A DNA stretch of 64,000 nucleotides from Kluyvera sp036759925 (lineage in GTDB: Bacteria > Pseudomonadota > Gammaproteobacteria > Enterobacterales > Enterobacteriaceae). The notes under the pieces were generated by a model. It did no database searches and was not told where the DNA came from. It saw nothing but the letters and a program-made list of their open reading frames with translations. Numbering within the stretch: the stretch's first letter is position 1; each line of letters opens with the position of its first letter. This document shows, piece after piece, positions 16,391 to 24,873 of this stretch. The DNA is taken from NCBI RefSeq assembly GCF_036759925.1, contig NZ_JAPKIB010000005.1:124001-188000 (forward strand). The letters are read 5' to 3'. The position numbers were made by a program, and so were the translations under genes.

Positions 16391-16409
16391 TTGCTATGCA
16401 AGCTAGCAA
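16391..16409. promoter_or_regulatory. Candidate operator upstream of the FAD dehydrogenase
   Basis: TTGCTATGCAAGCTAGCAA is an inverted repeat with 6-base arms and a 7-base spacer, about 40 bases before the gene start. It could be the binding site for one of the two IclR proteins encoded downstream. The rest of the 16351-16690 stretch is AT-rich and shows no gene. Confidence 0.4.
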
Positions 16410-16690
16410 TGAGTTTGATAATGATCAATTGTTTTGCATTTGTATAATTGAGAAATGCGATCGCGGATCGGATTTTGTGGGATTGGTGGGGGAGACGACC
16501 TTCGATGTTGACCGTGGTTGGGCTGATAATGTGTGGTGATGGAATGAACGGCGGGCAGGGGACGTTTTTTAAATATTGAATGGATTAATAATCAGAAGTT
16601 ATTCGAATTTATTTTGTATTAGTCTGACGTTATTTATTGCAATAGATAATTAATTAGTACTATTAATCAATCTAAGCACGTATGGCAATG

Positions 16691-16906
16691 TTATTGCGAG
16701 GTATGCTTTTTTAATCGTGATAATGCGCGCTTTATCATCTCTTCCGCTCGCTGGCGGGCGAATTTTGTCAGCGTAGCTTTGCTAAAATGCTGGCCGCAGC
16801 CGGCGCAGCATAAAGGATATTCATCGGAGGAGTTCGTTATTTTTTCAACATCGGCAAGTTCTGTTGTATGGTTACATTTAGGGCATGAATATTTAATTAA
16901 AATCAC
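16691..16906 (-). CDS. Small two-CxxC zinc-ribbon protein
   Basis: The predicted 71-residue protein starts at a GTG preceded by a near-perfect Shine-Dalgarno sequence (AAAGGAGGT, six bases away); a longer frame begins upstream but lacks such a site. It has CPKC near the N-terminus and CAGC (in CCAGCGQHF) about 30 residues later, a zinc-ribbon arrangement, followed by a basic helix (RQRAEEMIKRALSRLKKH). It resembles small enterobacterial zinc-ribbon proteins of the YnfU kind, but I cannot name it. It is divergent from the diguanylate cyclase gene. Confidence 0.65.
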   Translation of the reverse strand: MILIKYSCPKCNHTTELADVEKITNSSDEYPLCCAGCGQHFSKATLTKFARQRAEEMIKRALSRLKKHTSQ

Positions 16907-17070
16907 AACGCGACCTCCTTTATTTTTGCTATAAAATAGAACAATGGCACATATTGTTAAAGCGTTCATGATTATTTAATAGCCACTCATTATGTATTGG
17001 TTGATGGAGAGGTTGTTTTTTGACCGCGCAATAAGGCGAGTGGAGCGCTAACGGAAAAGGATGAGATGCA

Positions 17071-18369
17071 ATGGATAAGCAATTTGCGCAGGGGAGTATG
17101 AGCGAAGCCGATAAGCTCGCGGATCTTCTCAACCACAACACGGATTGGATCTGGGAAGTTGACGCGCAGGGGCGCTACGTGTGGGTGTCCAACGTGGTGA
17201 ATAACCTGCTGGGGTACGCACCTGAAGAGGTGCTTGGCCGCGCGCCGTTTGATTTTATGGAACCGGCAGAATCGGAGCGGGTGCAGAAATTCTTTGGTCA
17301 TGTGCTGGCGTCTCAGCAGCCTTTTAACGGCATGATTAACCGCAACCGTCGGGCAGATGGCAGCGTGGTGATCATCGAAACCAGCGGTATTCCGCTTTTT
17401 GATGCCGAGGGAGAGTTAACCGGCTATCGCGGCACCGACCGCGATATCTCCCAGCTTGGCGAACGGGTGTTGCAACTGGAGTCTATCTACCAGAGCACGC
17501 CGCTGGCGCTGTGTGTGATTAACCGTTTTGGACAGCTCACCAAAGCGAATAAAGCGATGGGCGAGCTGCTCGGGCAGCCGGAAGATGCGCTGATTGGCCA
17601 GTGCCTGCGGGATATCATGCCAGAATGGAATCTGTTGTTTCAGCAGGATTTTATTCGACTTGATGCCGGAGAGGAAATCACCAGCAAAGAAGTTTTCCTC
17701 TACGGACGTTACTTCTATATTAAGCCAATGCCGGTGTATGACGCGGGCGGTAACGTGGCAGGGATCTCCTCCGCGTGGATGGACATTACCGACCGCAAAC
17801 TGGCGGAGCAACAGCTCGCCAGCGCTAACCAGGTACTGTTGCAGTACGCCGAGCGGGACCATCTGACCGGATTGTTCAACCGCCGCTACATGGACGAACG
17901 GCTGAACTATGAAATCACCCGCGCCCAGCGCGAAGGGTCATCACTTTCACTCTGTATGGCCGACCTCGATTTTTTCAAACGCTATAACGATACCTACGGC
18001 CATCAGGCGGGCGACCGCGTGCTGAAGGCCGTGGCGGACGCGTTGAAGGGCGGGCTGAGGCCGGACGATAGCGTCAGCCGCTATGGCGGCGAAGAGTTTT
18101 TAATCATGCTGCCGGATACCAGCGCAGAGGGGGCGCGAGCGGTGGCCGAACGTCTGCGCGAACGGGTGATGGACCTGAATATTGAGCATGAAACCAGCCC
18201 GCTTGGCGGCGTGCTGACCATCAGCCTTGGCGTGATGACCTGGGATGCGCCGCTGTACGTTTGCAGCATCCAGAGCCCGGCGGATATTGGTGCCGAGCTT
18301 ATCCATAGCAGCGATGCGGCGCTTTATCGTGCCAAACAGCAGGGGCGTAACCGCGTCGTCGCGGTGTAA
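17071..18369 (+). CDS. PAS-PAS-GGDEF diguanylate cyclase
   Basis: The 432-residue cytoplasmic protein has two PAS domains (about residues 15-130, with NHNTDWIWEVDAQGRYVWVS, and about 135-255) and a C-terminal GGDEF domain. The catalytic signature is GGEEF at 339-343, and the inhibitory I-site RPDD lies at 330-333, five residues before it, so an active, product-inhibited cyclase is expected. No transmembrane segment is seen; a PAS domain probably senses a ligand or redox state. A strong terminator follows. It is an orphan gene, not linked to a cellulose or fimbrial operon here. Confidence 0.9.
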   Translation: MDKQFAQGSMSEADKLADLLNHNTDWIWEVDAQGRYVWVSNVVNNLLGYAPEEVLGRAPFDFMEPAESERVQKFFGHVLASQQPFNGMINRNRRADGSVVIIETSGIPLFDAEGELTGYRGTDRDISQLGERVLQLESIYQSTPLALCVINRFGQLTKANKAMGELLGQPEDALIGQCLRDIMPEWNLLFQQDFIRLDAGEEITSKEVFLYGRYFYIKPMPVYDAGGNVAGISSAWMDITDRKLAEQQLASANQVLLQYAERDHLTGLFNRRYMDERLNYEITRAQREGSSLSLCMADLDFFKRYNDTYGHQAGDRVLKAVADALKGGLRPDDSVSRYGGEEFLIMLPDTSAEGARAVAERLRERVMDLNIEHETSPLGGVLTISLGVMTWDAPLYVCSIQSPADIGAELIHSSDAALYRAKQQGRNRVVAV

Positions 18370-18397
18370 GCAGAAGGCTCGGCAATTGATTCACCAC

Positions 18398-18425
18398 AAA
18401 GAGGCCCACTGCGGGCCTCTTTATA
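18398..18425 (+). terminator. Intrinsic terminator after the diguanylate cyclase gene
   Basis: AAAGAGGCCC (18398-18407), loop ACTGC, GGGCCTCTTT (18413-18422), then ATAAT. A 10-base perfect stem ending in T residues is typical of Rho-independent termination and isolates roxA. Confidence 0.85.
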
Positions 18426-18461
18426 ATCGGGCCTACTCCTCTACTGTGATGGTAAAGCAAC

Positions 18462-19583
18462 ATGGCTTATCAACTGAACCTCAACTGGCCGGAATTTTTA
18501 GAAAAATACTGGCAGAAGCAACCGGTCGTCCTGAAGAACGCGTTCCCGAACTTCGTTGACCCGATCACCCCGGATGAACTGGCCGGTCTGGCAATGGAGA
18601 TGGAAGTCGACAGCCGTCTGGTCAGCCACGCCGACGGCAAATGGCAGGCCAGCAACGGCCCGTTTGAAGATTTTGACCATCTGGGCGAGGAAAACTGGTC
18701 GCTGCTGGCGCAGGCGGTGAACCACTGGCATGAACCTTCCGCCGAACTGGTGCGTCCGTTCCGCGTGCTGCCGGATTGGCGGTTGGACGACCTGATGATC
18801 TCCTTCTCGGTGCCGGGCGGTGGCGTGGGGCCACACATTGACCCGTACGACGTATTTATTATCCAGGGCATGGGCCGCCGTCGCTGGCGCGTGGGTGATG
18901 CACTGCCATTAAAACAGCACTGCCCGCACCCGGCGTTGCTGCATGTCGAACCCTTTACGCCGATTATCGAAGTCGAGATGAACCCCGGCGATATTCTCTA
19001 TATTCCACCAGGATTCCCGCACGATGGTTATACCTTCGAAGCGACGCTGAACTACTCCGTCGGTTTCCGCGGGCCAAACGGCCGCGAGCTGATCAGCAGC
19101 TTTGCGGACTATGCGCTGGAAAACGATCTGGGCGAGAAGTATTACACCGATCCAGATCTGACCTGCCGCGAACATGCGGGGAAAGTGGAAGATCATGAGC
19201 TGGAGCGCCTGCGCACCATGATGATCGATATGCTCCGTCAGCCGGATGATTTTAAGCAGTGGTTCGGCAGTTTTATCAGCACGCCGCGCCATGAGCTGGA
19301 TCTGGCGCCAGCCGAGCCGCCGTACGAACCGGAAGAGGTGGCTGCCGCGCTGGAAGGCGGTGACACCCTGCGTCGTCTGAACGGCCTGCGGGTGCTGAAT
19401 ATCGGCGGCTGCTTCTTTATTAACAGCGAGCGGGTAGAAACCTGCGCGCCACAGGCGATGGACGTGCTGAGCCGCTATACCGAAGTGAATAGCGCGCTGC
19501 TCGGCGAAGCACTGCATAATCCTGCGTTTGTGGTGGAGCTGACGGCGTTGATTAATCAGGGGTACTGGTTCTTCGACGAGTAG
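18462..19583 (+). CDS. roxA: RoxA (YcfD), ribosomal protein uL16 3-hydroxylase
   Basis: RoxA is a Fe(II)/2-oxoglutarate oxygenase of the JmjC/cupin type that hydroxylates an arginine of ribosomal protein L16. The 373 residues equal E. coli YcfD. Iron ligands fall at the same numbers: His125 and Asp127 in GPHIDPYD, and His187 in PPGFPHDGY. The C-terminal winged-helix dimer region is present. In E. coli K-12 this gene sits near phoPQ, so its place here, between a diguanylate cyclase and mmuP, is a different context. Confidence 0.95.
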   Translation: MAYQLNLNWPEFLEKYWQKQPVVLKNAFPNFVDPITPDELAGLAMEMEVDSRLVSHADGKWQASNGPFEDFDHLGEENWSLLAQAVNHWHEPSAELVRPFRVLPDWRLDDLMISFSVPGGGVGPHIDPYDVFIIQGMGRRRWRVGDALPLKQHCPHPALLHVEPFTPIIEVEMNPGDILYIPPGFPHDGYTFEATLNYSVGFRGPNGRELISSFADYALENDLGEKYYTDPDLTCREHAGKVEDHELERLRTMMIDMLRQPDDFKQWFGSFISTPRHELDLAPAEPPYEPEEVAAALEGGDTLRRLNGLRVLNIGGCFFINSERVETCAPQAMDVLSRYTEVNSALLGEALHNPAFVVELTALINQGYWFFDE

Positions 19584-19605
19584 GTGGTGGGGGGGGCGCG
19601 TTGTA

Positions 19606-19640
19606 CCCTCACCCCGGCCCTCTCCCTGGAAGGGAGAGGG
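19606..19640. repeat. Palindromic intergenic repeat (CCCTCACCCC family)
   Basis: CCCTCACCCCGGCCCTCTCC followed by a perfect 10-base stem CCCTCTCCCT-GGA-AGGGAGAGGG (19618-19640). The same family occurs as a double copy between mak and sbcC (48145-48233). It may act as the roxA transcript end. Confidence 0.8.
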
Positions 19641-19725
19641 AGGAAAACCCGCACCCTCCCTCATTTCTGGTGATCCCCCCGCTTTGCAATTGCTTACCAA
19701 TCGTTGTATAACCTTCTTCTGGTTT

Positions 19726-19757
19726 GGATGTTTAGATGTCCATACGTTTAGAAGGTA
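19726..19757 (+). promoter_or_regulatory. MetJ operator (tandem met boxes) before mmuP
   Basis: Consecutive 8-base units GGATGTTT, AGATGTCC, ATACGTTT and AGAAGGTA match the met box AGACGTCT at 5, 6, 6 and 4 positions. The array ends just before the mmuP start. MetJ with S-adenosylmethionine would repress mmuPM when methionine is plentiful, as expected for S-methylmethionine use. Confidence 0.75.
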
Positions 19758-19760
19758 ATA

Positions 19761-21170
19761 ATGCAAAACACAACACAACAACAAGGTGGGCAGTTAAAGC
19801 GCACCATGAAAACCCGCCACCTGATTATGTTGTCGCTGGGTGGTGTTATTGGCACAGGGCTGTTTTTCAATACCGGCTATATCATCTCCACCACCGGCGC
19901 GGCGGGTACGCTGCTGGCCTATCTGATTGGCGCGCTGGTCGTCTGGCTGGTGATGCAGTGTCTCGGTGAACTGTCGGTGGCGATGCCGGAAACCGGCGCG
20001 TTTCACCTTTACGCCTCACGCTACCTCGGCCCGGCCACCGGTTACACCGTGGCGTGGCTCTACTGGCTCACCTGGACGGTGGCGCTCGGTTCGAGCTTTA
20101 CTGCCGCCGGGTTCTGTATGCAGTACTGGTTCCCGCAGGTGCCGGTGTGGATCTGGTGTCTGCTATTTTGCGTACTCATTTTCGGCCTTAACGTCATTTC
20201 GACTCGCTTCTTTGCCGAAGGCGAGTTCTGGTTCTCGCTGGTAAAGGTCATCACCATCGTGGCATTTATCATCCTTGGCGGCGCGGCTATCTTTGGCTTT
20301 ATTCCCATGCAGGACGGCTCGCCCGCACCGGGGCTGTCGAACATTACCGCTGAGGGCTGGTTCCCACACGGCGGGCTGCCTATCCTGATGACTATGGTGG
20401 CGGTGAACTTTGCTTTCTCGGGTACCGAACTGATTGGTATTGCCGCAGGGGAAACCGAGAACCCGCACAAGGTGATTCCGGTCGCCATTCGCACCACCAT
20501 TGCGCGGCTGATTATCTTCTTTATCGGTACTGTGTTTGTGCTAGCGGCGCTGATCCCGATGCAGCAGGCTGGCGTGGAAAAGAGCCCGTTCGTGCTGGTA
20601 TTTGAGAAAGTGGGGATTCCGTATGCGGCGGACATTTTCAACTTCGTGATTCTGACGGCGATTCTGTCGGCGGCGAACTCCGGGCTGTATGCCTCAGGCC
20701 GCATGCTGTGGTCGCTCTCTAACGAACGTACGCTGCCGCGCTGCTTCTCGCAGCTGACCAAAAACGGCGTGCCGCTGGTGGCGCTGTCGGTGAGTATGCT
20801 CGGTGGGCTGCTGGCGCTGTTCTCCAGCATCGTCGCGCCGGATACCGTGTTTGTCGCGCTGTCGGCGATTTCCGGTTTTGCGGTGGTGGCGGTGTGGATA
20901 AGCATCTGCGCCTCGCACTTTATGTTCCGCCGCCGCCATCTGCAGCAGGGGAAAGCGCTGAGCGAGCTGCACTATCGCGCGCCGTGGTATCCGCTGGTGC
21001 CGGTGCTGGGCTTTGTGCTCTGCGTGGTGGCCTGTCTTGGGCTGGCCTTTGACCCCTCGCAGCGGATTGCGCTGTGGTGCGGGATCCCGTTTGTGGCGCT
21101 GTGCTATGGTGCCTACTATCTCACACGTTCACGCCCGACCGAGGAGGCGCCGCAGCATGCCGCAGAATAA
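19761..21170 (+). CDS. mmuP: MmuP, S-methylmethionine permease
   Basis: MmuP is an amino acid-polyamine-organocation (APC) permease that imports S-methyl-L-methionine. The 469-residue protein has twelve hydrophobic segments, the family start MLSLGGVIGTGLFFNTGYII and the block FAFSGTELIGIAAGETENP. It matches E. coli MmuP almost residue for residue. Its stop codon overlaps the start of mmuM by 14 bases, and a MetJ operator lies directly upstream. Confidence 0.96.
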   Translation: MQNTTQQQGGQLKRTMKTRHLIMLSLGGVIGTGLFFNTGYIISTTGAAGTLLAYLIGALVVWLVMQCLGELSVAMPETGAFHLYASRYLGPATGYTVAWLYWLTWTVALGSSFTAAGFCMQYWFPQVPVWIWCLLFCVLIFGLNVISTRFFAEGEFWFSLVKVITIVAFIILGGAAIFGFIPMQDGSPAPGLSNITAEGWFPHGGLPILMTMVAVNFAFSGTELIGIAAGETENPHKVIPVAIRTTIARLIIFFIGTVFVLAALIPMQQAGVEKSPFVLVFEKVGIPYAADIFNFVILTAILSAANSGLYASGRMLWSLSNERTLPRCFSQLTKNGVPLVALSVSMLGGLLALFSSIVAPDTVFVALSAISGFAVVAVWISICASHFMFRRRHLQQGKALSELHYRAPWYPLVPVLGFVLCVVACLGLAFDPSQRIALWCGIPFVALCYGAYYLTRSRPTEEAPQHAAE

Positions 21171-22089
21171 TCCCTTAACCTCAATTCTGACCGACCATCC
21201 CTTTGTACTGCTCGACGGCGCGATGGCGACCGAGCTAGAGGCGCGCGGTTGCGACCTGGCCGACAGTCTATGGTCGGCGAAAGTGCTGATGGAAAACCCG
21301 CAGCTGATTTATGACGTTCATCTCGACTACTTCCGCGCCGGGGCGCAGGTAGCGATCACCGCCAGCTATCAGGCGACGCCGGACGGCTTTGCCGCACGTG
21401 GGCTCAATGAAGCGCAGGCCCGCTCGCTGATTGCCAAAAGCGTGGAGCTGGCGAAGCAGGCTCGCGACTCGTACCGTGCGGAAAACCCGTCGGCAAAAGG
21501 GTTGTTGATTGCGGGTTCCGTGGGGCCGTATGGGGCTTACCTGGCGGATGGTTCGGAGTATCGTGGCGACTACCAGCGCAGTGCGCAGGTGTTCCAGGAT
21601 TTCCATCGCCCGCGTGTTGAAGCCTTGCTGGAGGCGGGCGTTGACCTGCTGGCCTGCGAGACCCTGCCATCGTTCGCTGAAATTCGTGCGCTGGCGCAAC
21701 TGCTCGATGAGTACCCGGTAGCGCAAGCATGGTTCTCGTTTACCCTGCGTGATGCTCAGCACCTGAGCGACGGCACGCCGCTGCGCGATGTGCTGGCGCT
21801 GCTGGCGGACTATCCGCAGATTCTGGCGGTGGGCATTAACTGTATCGCGCTGGAAAATACCGTTGAGGCGCTGGCATATCTGCATAATCTGACGCCGCTG
21901 CCGCTGGTGGTCTATCCCAACTCCGGCGAGCACTACGATGCGGTAAGTAAAACCTGGCATCACCACGGCGAAGCCTGCGCCACGCTGGAAGGCTATCTGC
22001 CGCAGTGGTTGGCGGCTGGGGCGAAGCTGATTGGCGGCTGCTGCCGGACCACGCCGAAGGATATTGCGGCGCTGAAGGCGCACTGCTGA
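21157..22089 (+). CDS. mmuM: MmuM, homocysteine S-methyltransferase
   Basis: MmuM transfers a methyl group from S-methylmethionine to homocysteine, giving two methionines. The start at 21157 with GAGGAGG upstream gives 310 residues, as in E. coli; it overlaps mmuP by 14 bases. The zinc-binding cysteines of the homocysteine S-methyltransferase domain are visible in GINCIAL and GGCCRTTP (Cys295-Cys296). LLDGAMATELEARG is the family N-terminus. Confidence 0.96.
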   Translation: MPQNNPLTSILTDHPFVLLDGAMATELEARGCDLADSLWSAKVLMENPQLIYDVHLDYFRAGAQVAITASYQATPDGFAARGLNEAQARSLIAKSVELAKQARDSYRAENPSAKGLLIAGSVGPYGAYLADGSEYRGDYQRSAQVFQDFHRPRVEALLEAGVDLLACETLPSFAEIRALAQLLDEYPVAQAWFSFTLRDAQHLSDGTPLRDVLALLADYPQILAVGINCIALENTVEALAYLHNLTPLPLVVYPNSGEHYDAVSKTWHHHGEACATLEGYLPQWLAAGAKLIGGCCRTTPKDIAALKAHC

Positions 22090-22100
22090 ACCTGAGTTTT

Positions 22101-22170
22101 CCCGGCGTCACTGCGTTCGGCCGGGCTACGAATCATCGGTAGCCCGGGCAAGCGCCAGCGACCACGGGGA
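22101..22170. repeat. BIME-type repeat pair between mmuM and tauA
   Basis: CCCGGCGTCACTGCGTTCGG then CCGGGCTAC, and the inverted unit GGTAGCCCGGGCAAGCGCCA, lie directly after mmuM. Same family as the units at 25726-25795 and 58000-58069. Confidence 0.8.
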
Positions 22171-22305
22171 AATCCCACCCTCCAACTATCTTTTGCCACT
22201 TTTCTTCTAAAAACGAATTGGAATTAACAAGCATTTTTGATTCCTTTATCAAATACCCTGCGCCGGAAATACTGCCCACATAACAAGACATGGGAGCAGG
22301 ACATT

Positions 22306-23271
22306 ATGGCAATCGCATCGCGTTTCACCGTTATCGCCGCTACGCTGGCACTGTTGGCATTCCAGGCGCAGGCCGTGGACGTCACCATCGCCTATCAAAC
22401 CTCCGCCGAGCCTGCCAAAGTGGCGCAGGCGGACAATACTTTCGAAAAACTGAGCGGGGCAAAACCGGACTGGCGCAAGTTTGACAGCGGCGCGAGCATC
22501 GTGCGTGCGCTGGCCTCCGGCGACGTGCAGATTGGTAACCTCGGTTCTAGCCCACTGGCGGTTGCCGCCAGTCAGCAGGTGCCGATTGAAGTTTTCCTGC
22601 TGGCTTCACAGCTCGGCAACTCCGAAGCGCTGGTGGTGAAAAAAACCATCACCAAGCCTGAAGACCTGATTGGCAAACGCATTGCCGTACCGTTTATCTC
22701 TACCACCCACTACAGCCTGCTGGCGGCGCTCAAACACTGGGGCATTAAGCCGGGTCAGGTACAGATCCTGAACCTGCAGCCGCCGGCGATTATTGCCGCC
22801 TGGCAGCGCGGTGATATTGACGGTGCCTACGTATGGGCACCGGCGGTGAATGAGCTGGAAAAAGACGGCACCGTGCTGACTGACTCGTCCAAAGTCGGTG
22901 AGTGGGGCGCGCCAACGCTCGATGTCTGGGTCGTGCGCAAAGACTTTGCCGACAAACATCCTGAGGTGGTGAAAGCCTTTGCCAAAAGCGCGATTGAGGC
23001 CCAGCGCGGCTATATCGATAACCCTGACAAATGGTTGGCCCAGCCGGAGAACATCAGCAAGCTGGCGCGCCTGAGCGGCGTTCCTGAAGCGGACGTTCCG
23101 GGGCTGGTGAAGGGAAATACCTATCTCACCGCCGAACAGCAGGCGCAGGCGCTTAACGGCCCGGTGAATAAGGCGATTGTCGATACCGCGCAGTTCCTCA
23201 AAGAGCAGGGCAAAGTACCGGCGGTCGCCACTGACTACAGCCAGTACGTTACTGACCGTTTCGTGAAGTAA
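22306..23271 (+). CDS. tauA: TauA, periplasmic taurine-binding protein
   Basis: TauA is the substrate-binding protein of the taurine ABC transporter. The 321-residue precursor has a signal peptide (MAIASRFTVIAATLALLAF, predicted cut after AQA at about residue 23). VDVTIAYQTSAEPAKVAQA begins the mature protein. The open frame extends 23 codons upstream, but ATG at 22306 gives the normal start and the E. coli length (320). It is the first gene of tauABCD, which in E. coli is expressed under sulfate starvation by Cbl and CysB; no site was defined by eye. Confidence 0.96.
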   Translation: MAIASRFTVIAATLALLAFQAQAVDVTIAYQTSAEPAKVAQADNTFEKLSGAKPDWRKFDSGASIVRALASGDVQIGNLGSSPLAVAASQQVPIEVFLLASQLGNSEALVVKKTITKPEDLIGKRIAVPFISTTHYSLLAALKHWGIKPGQVQILNLQPPAIIAAWQRGDIDGAYVWAPAVNELEKDGTVLTDSSKVGEWGAPTLDVWVVRKDFADKHPEVVKAFAKSAIEAQRGYIDNPDKWLAQPENISKLARLSGVPEADVPGLVKGNTYLTAEQQAQALNGPVNKAIVDTAQFLKEQGKVPAVATDYSQYVTDRFVK

Positions 23272-23281
23272 GGAGGCCATG

Positions 23282-24049
23282 ATGCTGCAAATCTCGCATC
23301 TGTCAGCCGACTACGGCGGTAAACCGGCGCTGGCGGATATCAATCTCACGCTGGACAGTGGCGAACTTCTGGTGGTGCTGGGGCCTTCTGGCTGCGGTAA
23401 AACCACGCTGCTGAATCTGATTGCCGGATTCGTGCCGTATCAGCACGGCAGCATCATCCTTGATGGAAAACACGTTGATGGCCCAGGCGCCGAGCGCGGT
23501 GTGGTCTTTCAGAACGAAGGATTGCTGCCGTGGCGCAACGTGCAGGATAACGTCGCGTTGGGGCTGCAGCTGGCCGGGGTGAACAAAACCGAGCGTCGGG
23601 ATATTGCCGCGCTGATGCTGAAAAAGGTGGGGCTGGAGGGGGCCGAGAAACGTTTTATCTGGCAGCTTTCCGGCGGACAGCGTCAGCGAGTGGGCATTGC
23701 CCGCGCGCTGGCGGCGAACCCGCAGTTGCTGCTGCTGGATGAGCCGTTCGGCGCGCTTGATGCTTTTACCCGCGAGCAGATGCAAACCTTGTTGCTCAAG
23801 CTGTGGCATGAAACCGGCAAAAAGGTGCTGCTGATTACCCATGACATCGAAGAAGCGGTGTTTATGGCAACCGAACTGGTTCTGCTGTCACCGGGGCCAG
23901 GTCGCGTGCTGGAGCGTTTATCCCTCGATTTTGCCCGTCGGTTTGTGGCGGGAGAGTCGTGCCGCAGCATCAAGTCTGACCCGCAGTTTATTGCTCAGCG
24001 TGAATACGTGCTGAGCCGGGTGTTTGAACAACGGGAGGCGTTCTCATGA
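23282..24049 (+). CDS. tauB: TauB, taurine ABC transporter ATPase
   Basis: TauB powers taurine import. With the second ATG (23282) it has 255 residues, as in E. coli, and better spacing from AGGAGG; the ATG at 23279 is the alternative. Walker A is GPSGCGKTT (about residues 34-42), the ABC signature LSGGQRQRVGIARAL, and Walker B LLLLDEPFGALD. It overlaps tauC by four bases. Confidence 0.96.
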   Translation: MLQISHLSADYGGKPALADINLTLDSGELLVVLGPSGCGKTTLLNLIAGFVPYQHGSIILDGKHVDGPGAERGVVFQNEGLLPWRNVQDNVALGLQLAGVNKTERRDIAALMLKKVGLEGAEKRFIWQLSGGQRQRVGIARALAANPQLLLLDEPFGALDAFTREQMQTLLLKLWHETGKKVLLITHDIEEAVFMATELVLLSPGPGRVLERLSLDFARRFVAGESCRSIKSDPQFIAQREYVLSRVFEQREAFS

Positions 24050-24873
24050 GCGTGGTGATTAACGATAAACCGTGGACGCGCACGCTGAAGCTGCGCTGGC
24101 CGCTCTCGCGCCACCTGACGTTGAGCCTCGCCACGCTGGCGGTGCTGTTGGTTATCTGGTGGGCGGTCGCGGCAGCACACTGGGTTAGCCCGCTGTTTTT
24201 GCCGGCGCCGGGGCAGGTGCTGAATAAGCTGCTGACTATCGCCAGTCCCCAGGGGTTTATGGATGCCACGCTGTGGCAGCATCTGGCGGCGAGCCTCGGA
24301 CGTATCGTCGTGGCGCTACTGGCGGCAACGATAATCGGTATTCCGGTGGGGATCGCCATGGGCCTGAGCTCGACGGTGCGCGGGATCCTCGACCCATTAA
24401 TTGAACTCTATCGCCCGGTGCCGCCGCTGGCCTATCTGCCGCTGATGGTTATCTGGTTTGGGATCGGCGAAACCTCGAAGATCCTGCTGATCTATCTGGC
24501 GATTTTCGCCCCGGTGGCGATGTCGGCGCTGGCAGGGGTGAAAAGCGCGCAGCAGGTGCGTATTCGCGCCGCTCAGTCTCTCGGTGCCAGCCGTGCCCAG
24601 GTGCTGTGGCTGGTGATTTTACCCGGCGCGCTGCCGGAGATTTTAACCGGGTTGCGTATTGGTTTGGGCGTGGGTTGGTCGACGCTGGTGGCCGCCGAGC
24701 TCATCGCGGCAACCCGAGGTTTAGGTTTTATGGTGCAGTCCGCCGGGGAGTTTCTGGCCACCGACGTGGTGCTGGCGGGCATCGCGGTGATCGCGATTAT
24801 CGCTTTTAGTCTGGAATTAGGGCTGCGTGCGCTTCAGCGCCGTCTGACCCCCTGGCATGGAGAAATACAATGA
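24046..24873 (+). CDS. tauC: TauC, taurine ABC transporter permease
   Basis: TauC is the inner membrane subunit, 275 residues with about six transmembrane segments. The BPD_transp_1 EAA-loop region is readable as AAQSLGASRAQVLWLVILPG. The length and ends equal E. coli TauC. Its start overlaps tauB and its stop overlaps tauD, both by ATGA, which shows tight translational coupling through the operon. Confidence 0.96.
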   Translation: MSVVINDKPWTRTLKLRWPLSRHLTLSLATLAVLLVIWWAVAAAHWVSPLFLPAPGQVLNKLLTIASPQGFMDATLWQHLAASLGRIVVALLAATIIGIPVGIAMGLSSTVRGILDPLIELYRPVPPLAYLPLMVIWFGIGETSKILLIYLAIFAPVAMSALAGVKSAQQVRIRAAQSLGASRAQVLWLVILPGALPEILTGLRIGLGVGWSTLVAAELIAATRGLGFMVQSAGEFLATDVVLAGIAVIAIIAFSLELGLRALQRRLTPWHGEIQ

